Positions 27,572-37,701 of a stretch of 64,000 nucleotides of DNA are shown one piece after another (position 1 is the stretch's first letter; each line of letters begins with the position of its first letter). Made by a program: the position numbers and the translations under genes. The stretch is from Pseudomonas pergaminensis (lineage in GTDB: Bacteria > Pseudomonadota > Gammaproteobacteria > Pseudomonadales > Pseudomonadaceae). Location of the stretch: contig NZ_CP078013.2 of NCBI RefSeq assembly GCF_024112395.2, positions 6,480,501 to 6,544,500 of the forward strand, given 5' to 3'. A model generated the notes under the pieces. That model was not told where the DNA came from and did not search any database. It saw nothing but the letters and a program-made list of their open reading frames with translations.

Positions 27572-27874
27572 GCCTCAAGGTTGTGAAATGACGCCCATAA
27601 AAAATCCAATATCGCCCCGCAAACCCTCCTTGCCCGAAGCCAGCGTGCTGAAACCTTTAATCGGCCTGTGCAGACGGATCACGCGCTCCTAGGTATAGTG
27701 CCGCCCCTCTTCGCGTCAGAGATCGTCGGTAACGAGGTCCTGGACAGCGCGAAACCGCATGAATAACAACACCCGCAAAAGGATTGGGGTCGAAGCGTCG
27801 TGCACTGCCTGGTGCCATACGACGTGTCGGACCGTCCTGCGTTTGCCATTAGAAAAATCAGCGAGGAACACTCC
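27572..27874. other. Upstream region of the alanine symporter gene
   Basis: A 303-bp gap with a TATAGT-like -10 at about 27693-27698. A short frame at 27760 (ATGAATAACAACACC) overlaps the symporter start but has no ribosome site. I see no palindrome or repeat. Confidence 0.4.
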
Positions 27875-29326
27875 ATGCTCGAAGTCATCAACGACTTCCT
27901 CTCAGGGAAAGTACTGATCGTGCTCATTGTCGGGCTCGGCGGTTATTTCACGATTCGCTCGCGTTTCGTTCAGTTGCGCCACTTTTTCCACATGTTCTCG
28001 GTGTTCAAAGACAGCCTGAAGAGCAGTTCCGGCCAACTCAGTTCGTTCCAGGCGCTGATGCTCAGCCTGGCCGGCCGCGTCGGTGCCGGCAACATCGCCG
28101 GTGTCGGTATCGCCGTGACCCTGGGCGGCCCCGGTGCCGTGTTCTGGATGTGGGTCACTGCGCTGGTGGGCATGTCCTCAAGCTTTATCGAATGCTCCCT
28201 CGGCCAGCTGTACAAGCGCACCGACGCGGAAGGCACTTACCGTGGCGGCCCGGCCTACTACATCCAGCACGGCCTGCAGAAGCGCTGGCTGGGTATGGTC
28301 ATGGCGTTCCTGCTGCTGGTGACCTTCGGCTTCGCCTTCAACGGCCTGCAAGCCCACGCTGTGACGCACTCGCTGAACAACGCCTTCGGCCTGGACACCA
28401 CCTACACCGGCCTGGCCCTGGCGGTACTGCTGGGCCTGGTATTCATCGGCGGGATCAAGCGCATCGCCTCGATCGCCGACTTGCTGGTGCCGGTCAAGAC
28501 CCTGGTCTACATCGCCGTGACCCTGTACGTGATCGTGCTGCAATTCGACCACGTACCGGCCATGCTCGCGACCATCGTCAAGAGCGCTTTTGGCCTCGAC
28601 CAAGCCTTCGGCGGCCTGGTAGGCAGCGCAATCATCATGGGCGTGAAGCGCGGCGTGTTCGCCAACGAAGCGGGTTTGGGCAGTGCGCCTAACGTGGCGG
28701 CGGTGGCTTCGGTAGAACACCCGATCGCCCAGGGCGTGGTGCAGGCGTTCAGCGTGTTCCTCGACACCTTTGTGATCTGCACCTGCACCGCGTTGCTGAT
28801 CCTGCTATCCGGCTTCTACACCCCAGGCTTCGAAGGCGACGGCATTGCCCTGACCCAGAACTCCCTGGCGGCGGTGGTCGGCGACTGGGGCCGCATGTTC
28901 ATCTCGGTGGCCCTGGCGTTGTTCGTGTTCACCTCGATCATGTACAACTACTACCTGGGCGAGAGCAACCTGCGCTTCCTGGTGGGCAACAACCGCAAAG
29001 TGCTGATGGGCTACCGCGCACTGGTGCTGGTGCTGATTTTCTGGGGTTCCATCGAGAACCTGAGCACCGTGTTCGCCTTCGCCGACATCACCATGACCAT
29101 GCTGGCGTTCGTCAACCTGTTCGCCCTGGCGTTCCTGTTCAAGATCGCCATGCGCATCCTGAACGACTACGACAACCAGCGCGCAGCGGGTATCAAGACC
29201 CCGGTATTCGACTCCAGCCAGTTCCCTGACCTGGACCTGGATCGCAAGGCCTGGCCGGCGAACCCGGTGAAGCCTGAGCCAACGGCTCAAGCATCGGCAG
29301 AACTGAACGCCCAAGCGCAACGCTAA
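27875..29326 (+). CDS. AGCS-family sodium:alanine/glycine symporter
   Basis: A 483-residue inner-membrane symporter with about 11 hydrophobic segments. Signature AGCS segments are LAGRVGAGNIAGVGIAVTLG and GPGAVFWMWVTALVGMSSSF, with ANEAGLGSAPNVAA further on. The family imports D/L-alanine or glycine with Na+. The start at 27875 has GAGGAA 9-14 bases upstream; the frame to 27800 lacks this. With aspA upstream and asparaginase downstream it makes a small amino-acid catabolic neighbourhood, though terminators separate all three. Confidence 0.93.
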   Translation: MLEVINDFLSGKVLIVLIVGLGGYFTIRSRFVQLRHFFHMFSVFKDSLKSSSGQLSSFQALMLSLAGRVGAGNIAGVGIAVTLGGPGAVFWMWVTALVGMSSSFIECSLGQLYKRTDAEGTYRGGPAYYIQHGLQKRWLGMVMAFLLLVTFGFAFNGLQAHAVTHSLNNAFGLDTTYTGLALAVLLGLVFIGGIKRIASIADLLVPVKTLVYIAVTLYVIVLQFDHVPAMLATIVKSAFGLDQAFGGLVGSAIIMGVKRGVFANEAGLGSAPNVAAVASVEHPIAQGVVQAFSVFLDTFVICTCTALLILLSGFYTPGFEGDGIALTQNSLAAVVGDWGRMFISVALALFVFTSIMYNYYLGESNLRFLVGNNRKVLMGYRALVLVLIFWGSIENLSTVFAFADITMTMLAFVNLFALAFLFKIAMRILNDYDNQRAAGIKTPVFDSSQFPDLDLDRKAWPANPVKPEPTAQASAELNAQAQR

Positions 29327-29352
29327 GCGCACTCAGCCTAGAGAGAGATGAC

Positions 29353-29396
29353 ACGCCGCCCGGCCTTGGGCATGCTCTGGGCCCGGCGGCGTTTTT
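29353..29396 (+). terminator. Rho-independent terminator after the symporter
   Basis: ACGCCGCC at 29353 pairs with GGCGGCGT (29385-29392), followed by TTTTT. It lies 27 bases past the symporter stop and 16 bases before the asparaginase start, so asparaginase needs read-through or its own weak promoter. Confidence 0.85.
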
Positions 29397-29411
29397 CGTT
29401 CAGGAGATTTT

Positions 29412-30389
29412 ATGCAACCAGCTAACAACGTGATGGTGCTCTACACCGGCGGCACCATCGGCATGCAGGCCAGCGCCAATGGCCTGGCACCCGCATCCGG
29501 ATTCGAAGCGCGCATGCGCGAGCAACTGGCCAGCCAGCCTGTGCCCGCCTGGCGCTTTCGCGAAATGTCGCCGCTGATCGACAGCGCCAACATGACTCCC
29601 GCCTACTGGCAGCAGCTGCGCACTGCCGTGGTCGAGGCCATTGATGAGGGCTGCGACGCCGTACTCGTTCTGCACGGTACCGACACCCTGGCGTACAGCG
29701 CCGCCGCCATGAGCTTTCAATTGCTGGGCCTGCCGGCGCCGGTGGTGTTCACCGGCTCCATGCTGCCTGCCGGCGTACCCGATAGCGATGCCTGGGAAAA
29801 CGTCAGTGGCGCGCTGGCAGCCTTGGGGGAAGGCTTGGCGCCAGGCGTGCACCTGTTCTTCCACGGCGTGCTGATGGCGCCGACCCGCTGCGCGAAGATC
29901 CGTAGCTTCGGCCGCAATCCGTTCGCCGCCTTGCAGCGTCAGGGCGATGTGCCGCGTACCGAATCCCTGCCGGGCGCGCTGGATTACCGCCAACCCAAGG
30001 CCCTGGCGACAGTCGGCGTATTGCCCTTGGTACCGGGTATCGGCGCGGCACAGTTGGACAGCCTGATCGGCAGCGGCATTCAGGCGCTGGTGCTGGAATG
30101 CTACGGCAGCGGCACCGGCCCCAGCGACAACCCCGAATTCCTTGCCAGCCTGCGCCAAGCACGGGATCACGGCATTGTGGTCGTCGCCATCACTCAATGC
30201 CATGAGGGCGGGGTGGAGCTGGATGTCTATGAAGCCGGCAGCCGCCTGCGCGAAGCAGGTGTGGTGTCGGGCGGCGGGATGACCCGGGAAACCGCGTTCG
30301 GCAAACTCCAGGCCTTGATCGGTGCGGGTCTGCCCTTCGAGCGTATCGGGCCATTGCTCGAGGCCAACTTGTGCGGCGAGCTGGATTGA
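29412..30389 (+). CDS. Type I L-asparaginase
   Basis: A 325-residue asparaginase. The first catalytic threonine lies in VLYTGGTIGM and the second in VLHGTDTLAYSA, with the lysine in CAKIRSFGRNPF. No signal peptide is visible, so it is a cytoplasmic AnsA-like enzyme that hydrolyses asparagine to aspartate and ammonia. The product aspartate is the substrate of AspA encoded 2 kb upstream. CAGGAG lies 10 bases before the ATG. Confidence 0.9.
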   Translation: MQPANNVMVLYTGGTIGMQASANGLAPASGFEARMREQLASQPVPAWRFREMSPLIDSANMTPAYWQQLRTAVVEAIDEGCDAVLVLHGTDTLAYSAAAMSFQLLGLPAPVVFTGSMLPAGVPDSDAWENVSGALAALGEGLAPGVHLFFHGVLMAPTRCAKIRSFGRNPFAALQRQGDVPRTESLPGALDYRQPKALATVGVLPLVPGIGAAQLDSLIGSGIQALVLECYGSGTGPSDNPEFLASLRQARDHGIVVVAITQCHEGGVELDVYEAGSRLREAGVVSGGGMTRETAFGKLQALIGAGLPFERIGPLLEANLCGELD

Positions 30390-30442
30390 ACGCCGAGACA
30401 TAAGCACCGCCTGCCTGGCTGAGCGCTTTCTAGCATGGACCC

Positions 30443-30463
30443 CCCCGAGGCTTTGCCTCGGGG
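30443..30463 (+). terminator. Hairpin after the asparaginase gene
   Basis: CCCCGAGGC-TTT-GCCTCGGGG is a perfect stem 54 bases past the stop, followed only by CGTTTCC. It is probably a terminator of moderate strength before the giant-protein gene. Confidence 0.6.
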
Positions 30464-30495
30464 CGTTTCCATCCTAATGCTCGCCAGGACTCTGT

Positions 30496-33400
30496 ATGAC
30501 CACCCCCCCTACAACGCCAACACCGCAAAACGGCGACAGCCCCAACCCTACTGTCGCCCTGCTCACGCAACTGGCCATCGGCCCTGACTTTCGCGAAGTC
30601 GCCACCGTGTTGTTGCGCCAGCAGCTGCGCGAACGCTACCCCAACCTGGATATCGACCCCGACACCGCTATGGTGGTCTACCCGGTCTGGCAGGTTGTCG
30701 AGGACCAGGTGCTCGCCGCCGAGCCCCGCTACCACTCCCTGACCGGCATCCTGGCCCGGCAGGCCATCACGAAAGAACCCTGCCTGTTTATTGAAGGCGA
30801 GCATTTCCTGACCCAACAGCCGCTCACCGTGCCCCCCGCCCACTTGCCCGTGCGTATCGGCGACATCGCCTACATGCTCAATCTCCTGGCGCCGGTGATG
30901 CTGCGGGGTTACCAGGCACAACAGCTGGTGTTCTGGAACCAGTCCAGTGCCGCAGGTAACGGCCCCCACTGGCACAAGCTGTCGAGCGTGTTGCGCGAAT
31001 TCTGGAATGTGCAGCAGGTGCCCGGCTGGAGCGCAGAGGATTGCCGCCTGGCGCGCCAGCTGTTCCACGCCCCGGACCCGGCCAGTCGCCCCAGCCTGCG
31101 CGCCTGCGTGGTCGACATTGACTGGGTGCAGGACGACGGCAGCCTCAGCCATTACGACGGGGACCTGGTCGCCGTATTGATTGGCAAGGAGGCCGGACGC
31201 GATGTCATCCTGACCCATTCGCTGCCACCGATGTACGATAAATACGCCTCCCTCGAGCAGTTGGGCCAGGCCTTGCCAGCGAAGCTGGGCAGCCCGATGC
31301 ACGGCAAGAAAATCCAATGGCGGTTGTTGGAGCCTGAGGGCAATTTCTTCGACCAGTTGGCCTGTGCCCTGATTGCCCTGCAGATCAAGGCTATCGGCAG
31401 TATCGACTTTTCCAACGGCGTGACCGTCAGCAATGACCATGCCGCCCTGGCCGCCCCACCCAGCGACGGCCAGGAGACAGACGCCAACCTCGAATGGTTC
31501 GAGCAGCAACTCCCTGATTGGCTAAGCCAGGCCTCCACCTCGGACCTGAATGCTTACTCACGCCACTTGAAGGACCTGGCGGCCCTGCACAACCAGAATG
31601 CCGGTAAGTTGTACCAAGACGGTATCGCGCCCATTCGCCAGTACGCCCTCGACGCCTTGAAAGCTGAAATGCTCAAGGCCCATCCCGACGCCGCCAACCT
31701 GATGCTGGACAAGCTGGAGATCGTGGTCCAGAGCCTGGTGGTCTGGGGTACCTTCACCGTCCCGGGCCAAGTCGAAACCAGCGTCTTCGACCTCGCTGAC
31801 CTGGCCCTGCAGAACCTGATCGCGCTGCCTCTGGGCACCAAGACCCTGCGCGAAAAGAACGGCCGCGCGCTGCCCGCCTGGTTGACTGTCACCTACCTCG
31901 AAAGCCTGATCACGCGCGTCAATATCGGCAGCACCTACCCGGCACTGATCAAGCGCACCTTGCTGGACGACGCTGAGGAGTCGACGCGCCGCCAGCAGCT
32001 CTACACTGCCCACCTTCGGGTTCAGTTGCCGTTGCTGGCCCTGCAATGCAAGATCCGCCGCGAGGCCGGGATTGACGAGCGCGGTTATCGCTACCTATCG
32101 GCGCTGATGGAAACCGACAGCAGCAAGCGCCAAGTGGAAGGCCAACCGATTGTCCTGCGCCAACTGGCATTCGTCCCCAAGCGCCGCACCGAGGCGACCC
32201 AGGACCCGGTAGACAATATGTTCGTCATCGGCCCCCAGGATCGGCACGCCGGACCGTGCCTGCTCTATCGCCCGCTGCTCGACCAGCCATTGACCCAATA
32301 CCCCACGCCCACCAACCTGCTCTACGCCATCGCACAATCCGCCAGCCTGCGCGACTCGGTGCTGGCCTGGCTTCCCGACACCGTGCGCAACGACTACAAC
32401 CAGTACGTGTTCCCCGGCGCACTGCCCTCGCCCTGGACGGTTGCCGAGTTCCTGGTCGACCCGGACAAACTGTGGGTCATGAGCGGCCCTATCGCGTTGG
32501 GCGAGCAGGTGGTGAATGACGACATTTTTGCCACGCTGTTCAAGGCCAACGCTACGGCGCTGGTGACGTTGGCGGATCGGCAATCGGTCTCGAATGCCGA
32601 AGCCCGCTGGGCCACGTTCAAGCACGCTGGCTGGCTCATCCTCAACGCAGCGCTGCCCTTTCTCGGTCGTGGCCTCTCCACTGCCGCCTGGATATGGCAA
32701 GTCATGGATCAATTGCAGCAGGTGGTCGAATCAGTCGAGCATCCCGAGCAACAGTCTCCCGGCACCGCAATCGCCGACCTGCTGCTCAACCTGGGTATGG
32801 CGGTCGCACTTCACGCAGTGACACGCAGCGCGGCGCAGCGCCAGGCTCTACAAGGCGCCCGTCTCAAGCCCCAGCTTCCCTCCGTTAAGCCCTCCGCGCC
32901 TGTCGCCCTGACGGTCGAGAAACTCACCGACCTCACCACCGACGAATTGCCGGCAAGCGCCGCCAGCCCTTTGTACGCCAGTGGCGCGATCAATCGCACA
33001 GCACCCCGCCTGGGCACGGTGCTCGACCGGTTCAAAGTGGCCAAGCCCGCCGATCTGGGCGACGCCATCAGCACCGAGGGCCTGCACCTGCATCTTTACA
33101 CGCAGGGCGAGCACTACTACGCACCGGTCGGGCCACGCTGGTTCAAGGTGCGGGTAGATGAAAACGGCACTGTGATGATTGTCGACCCCACTCAGCCTGA
33201 TCGTATTGGCCCCCTGCTGATCAGCAACCGTCGCGGCGAGTGGTTTGTCGATACCCGCCTGCGTCTGCGCGGTGGCGGGCCAAAACACCTGATCCGCAGG
33301 GCCGAAGGCCTGGCCAAGAAACGCGCGGAACAATTGCGCAAGCAGTTGAGCGAATTCGAAGAAGCCAAAAAAACCGGCCAGACCAGCCTGCGCCTTGCCC

Positions 33401-35094
33401 GAGAGGCCATGGATACCGGCCCTTCCAGCTCGCTGGATGCTAACCGGACGGCCTACCTGCAGGCGTTGGAGGCACATCGCGACCAATACGAGACCGCGTT
33501 GCAACAGCTCAAGGAATTGAACGTGCATGCGCCACTGCCGGACTACCCGCAAAAGGCCCTCAGTTACCTCAAGGCTCAAGTCGAACTGACCAGTGCGGGG
33601 ATCCGTGAAGCCTTGACCCGGTTCACGCCGAAACTGCGCACGGTGCTGGTGCAAATCGAACAACAGGCCGCCTCTGCCCATGAGCGCAACATCGAAGACG
33701 CCCGGCAGATGAGCGCGTTAAACCGCGACATGATCCAACGCCTGGAATATATGCACACTCGCTTCGGTGAGCTGCACAAATTGTCCAAGGACGGCACACG
33801 CCTGATCAGCACGACCAAAGGCTCGCTGCCAGCCTATCAACGCGACGATCTCAAGGCCCTGCAAGTAACCCTGGCGCGCAACCTCTGCCTGACGGAAACC
33901 ACCCAGACCACGGAACCCGCAGCCTGGGCCGGCATCGATCAACTGGTCGACACCGCCGACGTGTCCATCCAATGCCTGCGCGATACCCTGAATGAAAGCG
34001 GTGGACTGCGCCTCGACGAACGCATCGATACCCTGAGTAGCCTGATCGAACAGTTCCAGATTCTCGATGAGCGCCTGCAGGACTTCCCCGATGACTTCTC
34101 CGAGCATGTCATCACCGACCAAATCCAGGCCTTGCGCCGCCACCTTGCCGAGTTCGGCACACGGGCCTTGAGCAACCTTGGGTTGCTCAGCGCGGAGCGG
34201 GATAGGGCGCGCTCGCGTCCCTCTCCGCCACCCACGCCGCCCAAGCCGCAAAAAAAATTCATCAGGACCCGCTACAACGGCATGCTCATTGGCGAGCCGC
34301 GCCTATCTGCCACAGGCGACGACACCGGGCTGGTGGATATCCGCTCGCCCTTGACCCACAAGATCGTCGCCACTTATCACGAAAAATCACCGGGAAGCTG
34401 GGTGGAAAGGCTGCGAACGCCGACGTCCACGCCCACACCGACGCCAGTGGATATGCAGGCCAGCGTCAATCAGGGCCAGGTGCTGCTCGATGGGTTGCCC
34501 ACCTTTCTCGAACGCATGACCAAACTGGCCAGCCAGGTGGAGCGAACCCCGATCGGCATCGAATACTTGTTTCACCAGCACATTGCCCAGCTGGAAGTGA
34601 TTGGCGCAAAGATCGAGGAGGGCCTCACTCAGAGCAACGAAACCGAAAGCCATCCTTTTTCGGCCAGCAAGGTCAATAAAGCCCTCGGTGACGCCGTGAC
34701 AGACCTTTACCAGCGTAGCAACAACCAAGTGTTGCTCATGCTCAAACAACGCCCACCCACCGTACAGGCGCTCGATTGGCTGAAAAAACACAACGCGGTC
34801 AAGATTAAGAAAACCGTCTCACGGCGCCGCCTCAAAAGCGCCATGCCGACGTACCTCGATGAATACACCATCAGCCAGAGCGAGACGCATGAGGTGCTCT
34901 GGTACGCCCACTTTCACTACAGCGCCACTTGGACCCATCCCCGGGCCTACCAGTATGGTCGCCTCAAAACCGTGGCGGAGCATGCCCTGGGCGCTGCAGC
35001 TGATACGCCCAAAGGCTTGAGCGACACGCAGAAAATCGCCTACTACCGCAGCGAGGTCAGCCAGGAGTCGGCTCGGCTACTGTTTTTCACCTGA
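30496..35094 (+). CDS. Giant dermonecrotic-toxin-like (DUF6543/ToxA_N type) protein, copy B
   Basis: A 1532-residue relative of copy A, without a signal peptide. The N-terminal half has the features I associate with this family: IDERGYRYLSALM (about 530), NMFVIGPQ and GPCLLYRPLLDQPLTQYP (about 580-605), and DSVLAWLPD. Hydrophobic segments near 715-735 (WLILNAALPFLGRGL) and 755-775 may contact a membrane. Then come G-x-W motifs (SNRRGEWFVD), long charged helices likely to be coiled coil (about 935-1100), a Pro/Lys linker, and the C-terminal signature YLDEYTI ... LWYAHFHY ... YRSEVSQESARLLFF. Function unknown; a secreted or contact-delivered toxin is the family guess. No immunity, chaperone or secretion gene is adjacent. 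Confidence 0.8.
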   Translation: MTTPPTTPTPQNGDSPNPTVALLTQLAIGPDFREVATVLLRQQLRERYPNLDIDPDTAMVVYPVWQVVEDQVLAAEPRYHSLTGILARQAITKEPCLFIEGEHFLTQQPLTVPPAHLPVRIGDIAYMLNLLAPVMLRGYQAQQLVFWNQSSAAGNGPHWHKLSSVLREFWNVQQVPGWSAEDCRLARQLFHAPDPASRPSLRACVVDIDWVQDDGSLSHYDGDLVAVLIGKEAGRDVILTHSLPPMYDKYASLEQLGQALPAKLGSPMHGKKIQWRLLEPEGNFFDQLACALIALQIKAIGSIDFSNGVTVSNDHAALAAPPSDGQETDANLEWFEQQLPDWLSQASTSDLNAYSRHLKDLAALHNQNAGKLYQDGIAPIRQYALDALKAEMLKAHPDAANLMLDKLEIVVQSLVVWGTFTVPGQVETSVFDLADLALQNLIALPLGTKTLREKNGRALPAWLTVTYLESLITRVNIGSTYPALIKRTLLDDAEESTRRQQLYTAHLRVQLPLLALQCKIRREAGIDERGYRYLSALMETDSSKRQVEGQPIVLRQLAFVPKRRTEATQDPVDNMFVIGPQDRHAGPCLLYRPLLDQPLTQYPTPTNLLYAIAQSASLRDSVLAWLPDTVRNDYNQYVFPGALPSPWTVAEFLVDPDKLWVMSGPIALGEQVVNDDIFATLFKANATALVTLADRQSVSNAEARWATFKHAGWLILNAALPFLGRGLSTAAWIWQVMDQLQQVVESVEHPEQQSPGTAIADLLLNLGMAVALHAVTRSAAQRQALQGARLKPQLPSVKPSAPVALTVEKLTDLTTDELPASAASPLYASGAINRTAPRLGTVLDRFKVAKPADLGDAISTEGLHLHLYTQGEHYYAPVGPRWFKVRVDENGTVMIVDPTQPDRIGPLLISNRRGEWFVDTRLRLRGGGPKHLIRRAEGLAKKRAEQLRKQLSEFEEAKKTGQTSLRLAREAMDTGPSSSLDANRTAYLQALEAHRDQYETALQQLKELNVHAPLPDYPQKALSYLKAQVELTSAGIREALTRFTPKLRTVLVQIEQQAASAHERNIEDARQMSALNRDMIQRLEYMHTRFGELHKLSKDGTRLISTTKGSLPAYQRDDLKALQVTLARNLCLTETTQTTEPAAWAGIDQLVDTADVSIQCLRDTLNESGGLRLDERIDTLSSLIEQFQILDERLQDFPDDFSEHVITDQIQALRRHLAEFGTRALSNLGLLSAERDRARSRPSPPPTPPKPQKKFIRTRYNGMLIGEPRLSATGDDTGLVDIRSPLTHKIVATYHEKSPGSWVERLRTPTSTPTPTPVDMQASVNQGQVLLDGLPTFLERMTKLASQVERTPIGIEYLFHQHIAQLEVIGAKIEEGLTQSNETESHPFSASKVNKALGDAVTDLYQRSNNQVLLMLKQRPPTVQALDWLKKHNAVKIKKTVSRRRLKSAMPTYLDEYTISQSETHEVLWYAHFHYSATWTHPRAYQYGRLKTVAEHALGAAADTPKGLSDTQKIAYYRSEVSQESARLLFFT

Positions 35095-35223
35095 GCACCT
35101 GCCGGCGGTTGAGCGGAACGCCGGCCCGCTATCTATCTACCGTCCCCGCCAACACCACGCTGACTACCTTGACGCTTTCGATGCCTACCCTTCAAAGGCC
35201 AGACACTTGCCAAGGAATTGCCA

Positions 35224-35406
35224 ATGTCAAACAACGTGCCCACTGATTCTCATCCCACCAGCGCGTCTGAACTGCTCACTCAGCTCACCACCGGGCCCAC
35301 CCTGCAGGAAGTCGCGACCAGCACGCTGCGCAAGGCGCTCAGGGAGCAATACCCCACACTGGAGATCGACCCGGACCTGGCGACGGTCTTCACCTTCGCC
35401 GGTTGA
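35224..35406 (+). pseudogene. Truncated 5' remnant of a third giant-protein gene next to copy B
   Basis: A 60-codon frame with a good ribosome site (AAGGAA). Its protein aligns with the first 70 residues of copy B: LLTQLTTGPTLQEVATSTLR against LLTQLAIGPDFREVATVLLR, then REQYPTLEIDPD against RERYPNLDIDPD. It stops abruptly after FTFAG, where copy B goes on for 1460 residues. The AraC gene starts 21 bp later. The simplest reading is a tandem duplicate whose body was deleted. It might still produce a small protein. Confidence 0.75.
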
Positions 35407-35427
35407 TTTTGCAGCAGTCGGTACCCT

Positions 35428-36471
35428 GTGAACGGCATGCAACTTGCTCGTCCAGTCCCACACTCTGGCGACGTGCTTATGCTGCATTCACACCTGACCA
35501 CCCTCAATGCCGTGTCACTGGTGCTGGCGACCTTCCAGGACCAGGGCCTGGCGAACGATGTCTTGTTGGCCGGCAGCGGCATTGGCCTGGCCGATCTACG
35601 CCACGCCGACACGCGCATCACCACCTGCCAGGAAATGCGCGTATGCGCCAACGCCGTGGCCTTGCGCGAGGATATCGGCCTGGACCTGGGCCAGCGCATG
35701 CACGTGTCTTGCTACGGATTGCTCGGCTATGCCCTGCTCACCAGTGCCACCTTAGGTGACGCTTTGCGCCTGGCGTTGCGCTACCCGGCGCTGTTGGGAA
35801 CACTTTTTGAGCTCAAGCTGGTGGAGGACGGCCAGCAGGTCTGGCTGACTGCCGGCGACTATCGGGAAAACCCGGCGCTGGCGGCGTTCAATGTGGAGTT
35901 TTGCCTGGTGTCGATGAAAGTCATCTGCGATGACCTGCTCGGCCGCGCCCTGCCTTTGCGTGAGGCACGCTTTGACTACGCGGCGCCGGATTATCACGCC
36001 CGCTATGCCGAGCGTTTTGACTGCCCGGTGCAATTCGAGGCCGTCTTCAACGGGTTTGCCTTCGACCTGGAGTGGCTGCAACAGCCGCTCCTCCTGGCCG
36101 ACCCCATCACCCACCGCGCCATGGCCGAACGCTGCCGCAAACAGAACTCCGAGTTCACCGGGCGCCAAGCCTGGCTCAGCCGCGTACGCCAGTTGTTGGC
36201 CGAACAACTGCACGCCGCGCCAGGCCTCGACGGCCTGGCCGCACAGATGAACTGCTCGCCCCGCACCCTACGTCGGCACCTGCAGGCACTGGGTTGCAGC
36301 TACCAGCAAATGCTCGACGAGCTACGCTTCGAGCAGGCCAAGCAGTGGCTGGCGGAAGACCAGTTGCCGATTTATCGCATCGCCGAACGGCTGGGGTTCA
36401 GCGAAACCGCGAGTTTTCGCCACGCGTTCGTGCGCTGGAGCGGGGTGGCGCCGAAGCGGTTTCGCGCCTGA
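35428..36471 (+). CDS. AraC-family transcriptional regulator (arabinose-binding-type N-terminal domain)
   Basis: A 347-residue regulator. Residues about 20-210 form the Arabinose_bd (OruR/ArgR-like) sensor domain seen in many Pseudomonas regulators. The C-terminal two-helix-turn-helix AraC domain (about 250-345) includes NCSPRTLRRHLQALGCSYQQ and the second motif IAERLGFSETASFRHAFVRW. The start is uncertain: GTG at 35428, ATG at 35437 or ATG at 35479 are all possible and none has a clear ribosome site. Its likely target is the acetylpolyamine deacetylase operon 190 bp downstream on the same strand; that is inference from position. Confidence 0.88.
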   Translation: MNGMQLARPVPHSGDVLMLHSHLTTLNAVSLVLATFQDQGLANDVLLAGSGIGLADLRHADTRITTCQEMRVCANAVALREDIGLDLGQRMHVSCYGLLGYALLTSATLGDALRLALRYPALLGTLFELKLVEDGQQVWLTAGDYRENPALAAFNVEFCLVSMKVICDDLLGRALPLREARFDYAAPDYHARYAERFDCPVQFEAVFNGFAFDLEWLQQPLLLADPITHRAMAERCRKQNSEFTGRQAWLSRVRQLLAEQLHAAPGLDGLAAQMNCSPRTLRRHLQALGCSYQQMLDELRFEQAKQWLAEDQLPIYRIAERLGFSETASFRHAFVRWSGVAPKRFRA

Positions 36472-36660
36472 GTACCTTGGCGATAAAGCGCCGTTGGAAC
36501 AGGGCTGCACCACGCTGATGCCTTCGCGTGCCTTGAGGGGGCGAATTGCGGTCACAGCCTTTGGCCATATCTATCCCCTTTTGGCCGCTCCCGCCGTTCT
36601 CTTGAAGGGCGCACCCCGCAACACTGCAAGGCACAACAAAGAGCCTGCGGGGAACCACAC

Positions 36661-37701
36661 ATGCTGACGATCTACTCGGACGATCACCACCTGCACCACG
36701 GACGCTGCGAATTGATGGACGGGCAACTGATGCCCTGCTTCGAAATGCCGTCCCGTGCCGACCATGTGTTGCAACGGGTCAGGGACCGTGAGCTGGGCCC
36801 GGTAGAGGCGCCACAGGATTTCGGCCTGGCGCCGCTGCAACGCATTCACAGCCGCGACTACCTCGACTTTTTCAAAGGCGCCTGGGACCGCTGGACCGAA
36901 TTCGGCCAGGACGGCGACCTGTTGCCCTACACGTGGCCGGCCCGCACCCTGCGCCGGGTGTTGCCGACCAGCTTGCATGGGCAATTGGGCTACTACAGTT
37001 TCGACGGCGGCGCGCCGATCACCGCTGGCACCTGGCAAGCGGCATACAGTGCGGCGCAAGTGGCGCTCACCGCGCAACAGGCGATCCAGCAAGGCGCCCA
37101 CAGCGCATTTGCCCTGTGCCGCCCACCGGGGCATCACGCTGCCGGCGACTTGATGGGCGGTTATTGCTACCTCAACAACGCCGCCATCGCCGCCCAGGCC
37201 TTTCTCGACCAAGGCCATGAAAAGGTCGCGATCATCGACGTGGACTACCACCACGGCAACGGCACGCAATCGATCTTCTATGACCGCAGCGATGTGCTGT
37301 TCACCTCGATTCATGGCCACCCGGAGGCCGAGTTTCCGTTCTTCCTCGGTTACGCCGATGAGCTGGGCGAAGGCGCCGGCGAAGGTTTCAACTTCAACTA
37401 CCCACTGCCAGCCGGCTCGGGCTGGGCGCAATGGAGCGCAGCACTCGAAGCGGCGTGCGCGCAAACCGAACGTTACGGCGCCGACGTCATTGTGATCTCC
37501 CTTGGCGTGGACACCTTCAAGGACGACCCGATCTCCCAATTCAAGCTCGAGAGCCCGGATTACCTGGCCATGGGCCGACGTATCGCGCGCCTCGGCAAGC
37601 CGACCCTGTTCGTGATGGAAGGCGGCTACGCAGTGGAAGAAATCGGCATCAACGCCGTCAACGTTCTCGAAGGTTTCGAATTAGAAGGAGCCACCCGATG
37701 A
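36661..37701 (+). CDS. Histone-deacetylase-family acetylpolyamine amidohydrolase
   Basis: A 346-residue zinc hydrolase of the HDAC superfamily. It has the active-site histidine pair in CRPPGHHAA, the zinc ligands in IDVDYHHGNGTQ, a later aspartate in ISLGVDTFKDDP, and the glycine loop MEGGYAVEE. In P. aeruginosa such enzymes (AphA, AphB) deacetylate acetylputrescine and acetylcadaverine. The stop overlaps the start of the next gene (ATGA), a polyamine-type binding protein. That supports a role in acetylpolyamine use. GGGGAA precedes the ATG. Confidence 0.9.
   Translation: MLTIYSDDHHLHHGRCELMDGQLMPCFEMPSRADHVLQRVRDRELGPVEAPQDFGLAPLQRIHSRDYLDFFKGAWDRWTEFGQDGDLLPYTWPARTLRRVLPTSLHGQLGYYSFDGGAPITAGTWQAAYSAAQVALTAQQAIQQGAHSAFALCRPPGHHAAGDLMGGYCYLNNAAIAAQAFLDQGHEKVAIIDVDYHHGNGTQSIFYDRSDVLFTSIHGHPEAEFPFFLGYADELGEGAGEGFNFNYPLPAGSGWAQWSAALEAACAQTERYGADVIVISLGVDTFKDDPISQFKLESPDYLAMGRRIARLGKPTLFVMEGGYAVEEIGINAVNVLEGFELEGATR

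Noticed and set aside
27760..27920. A short frame before the symporter gene as a leader peptide
   Set aside because: Its start has no ribosome site, it runs into the symporter gene in another frame, and there is no run of one amino acid or alternative hairpins that would suggest attenuation.
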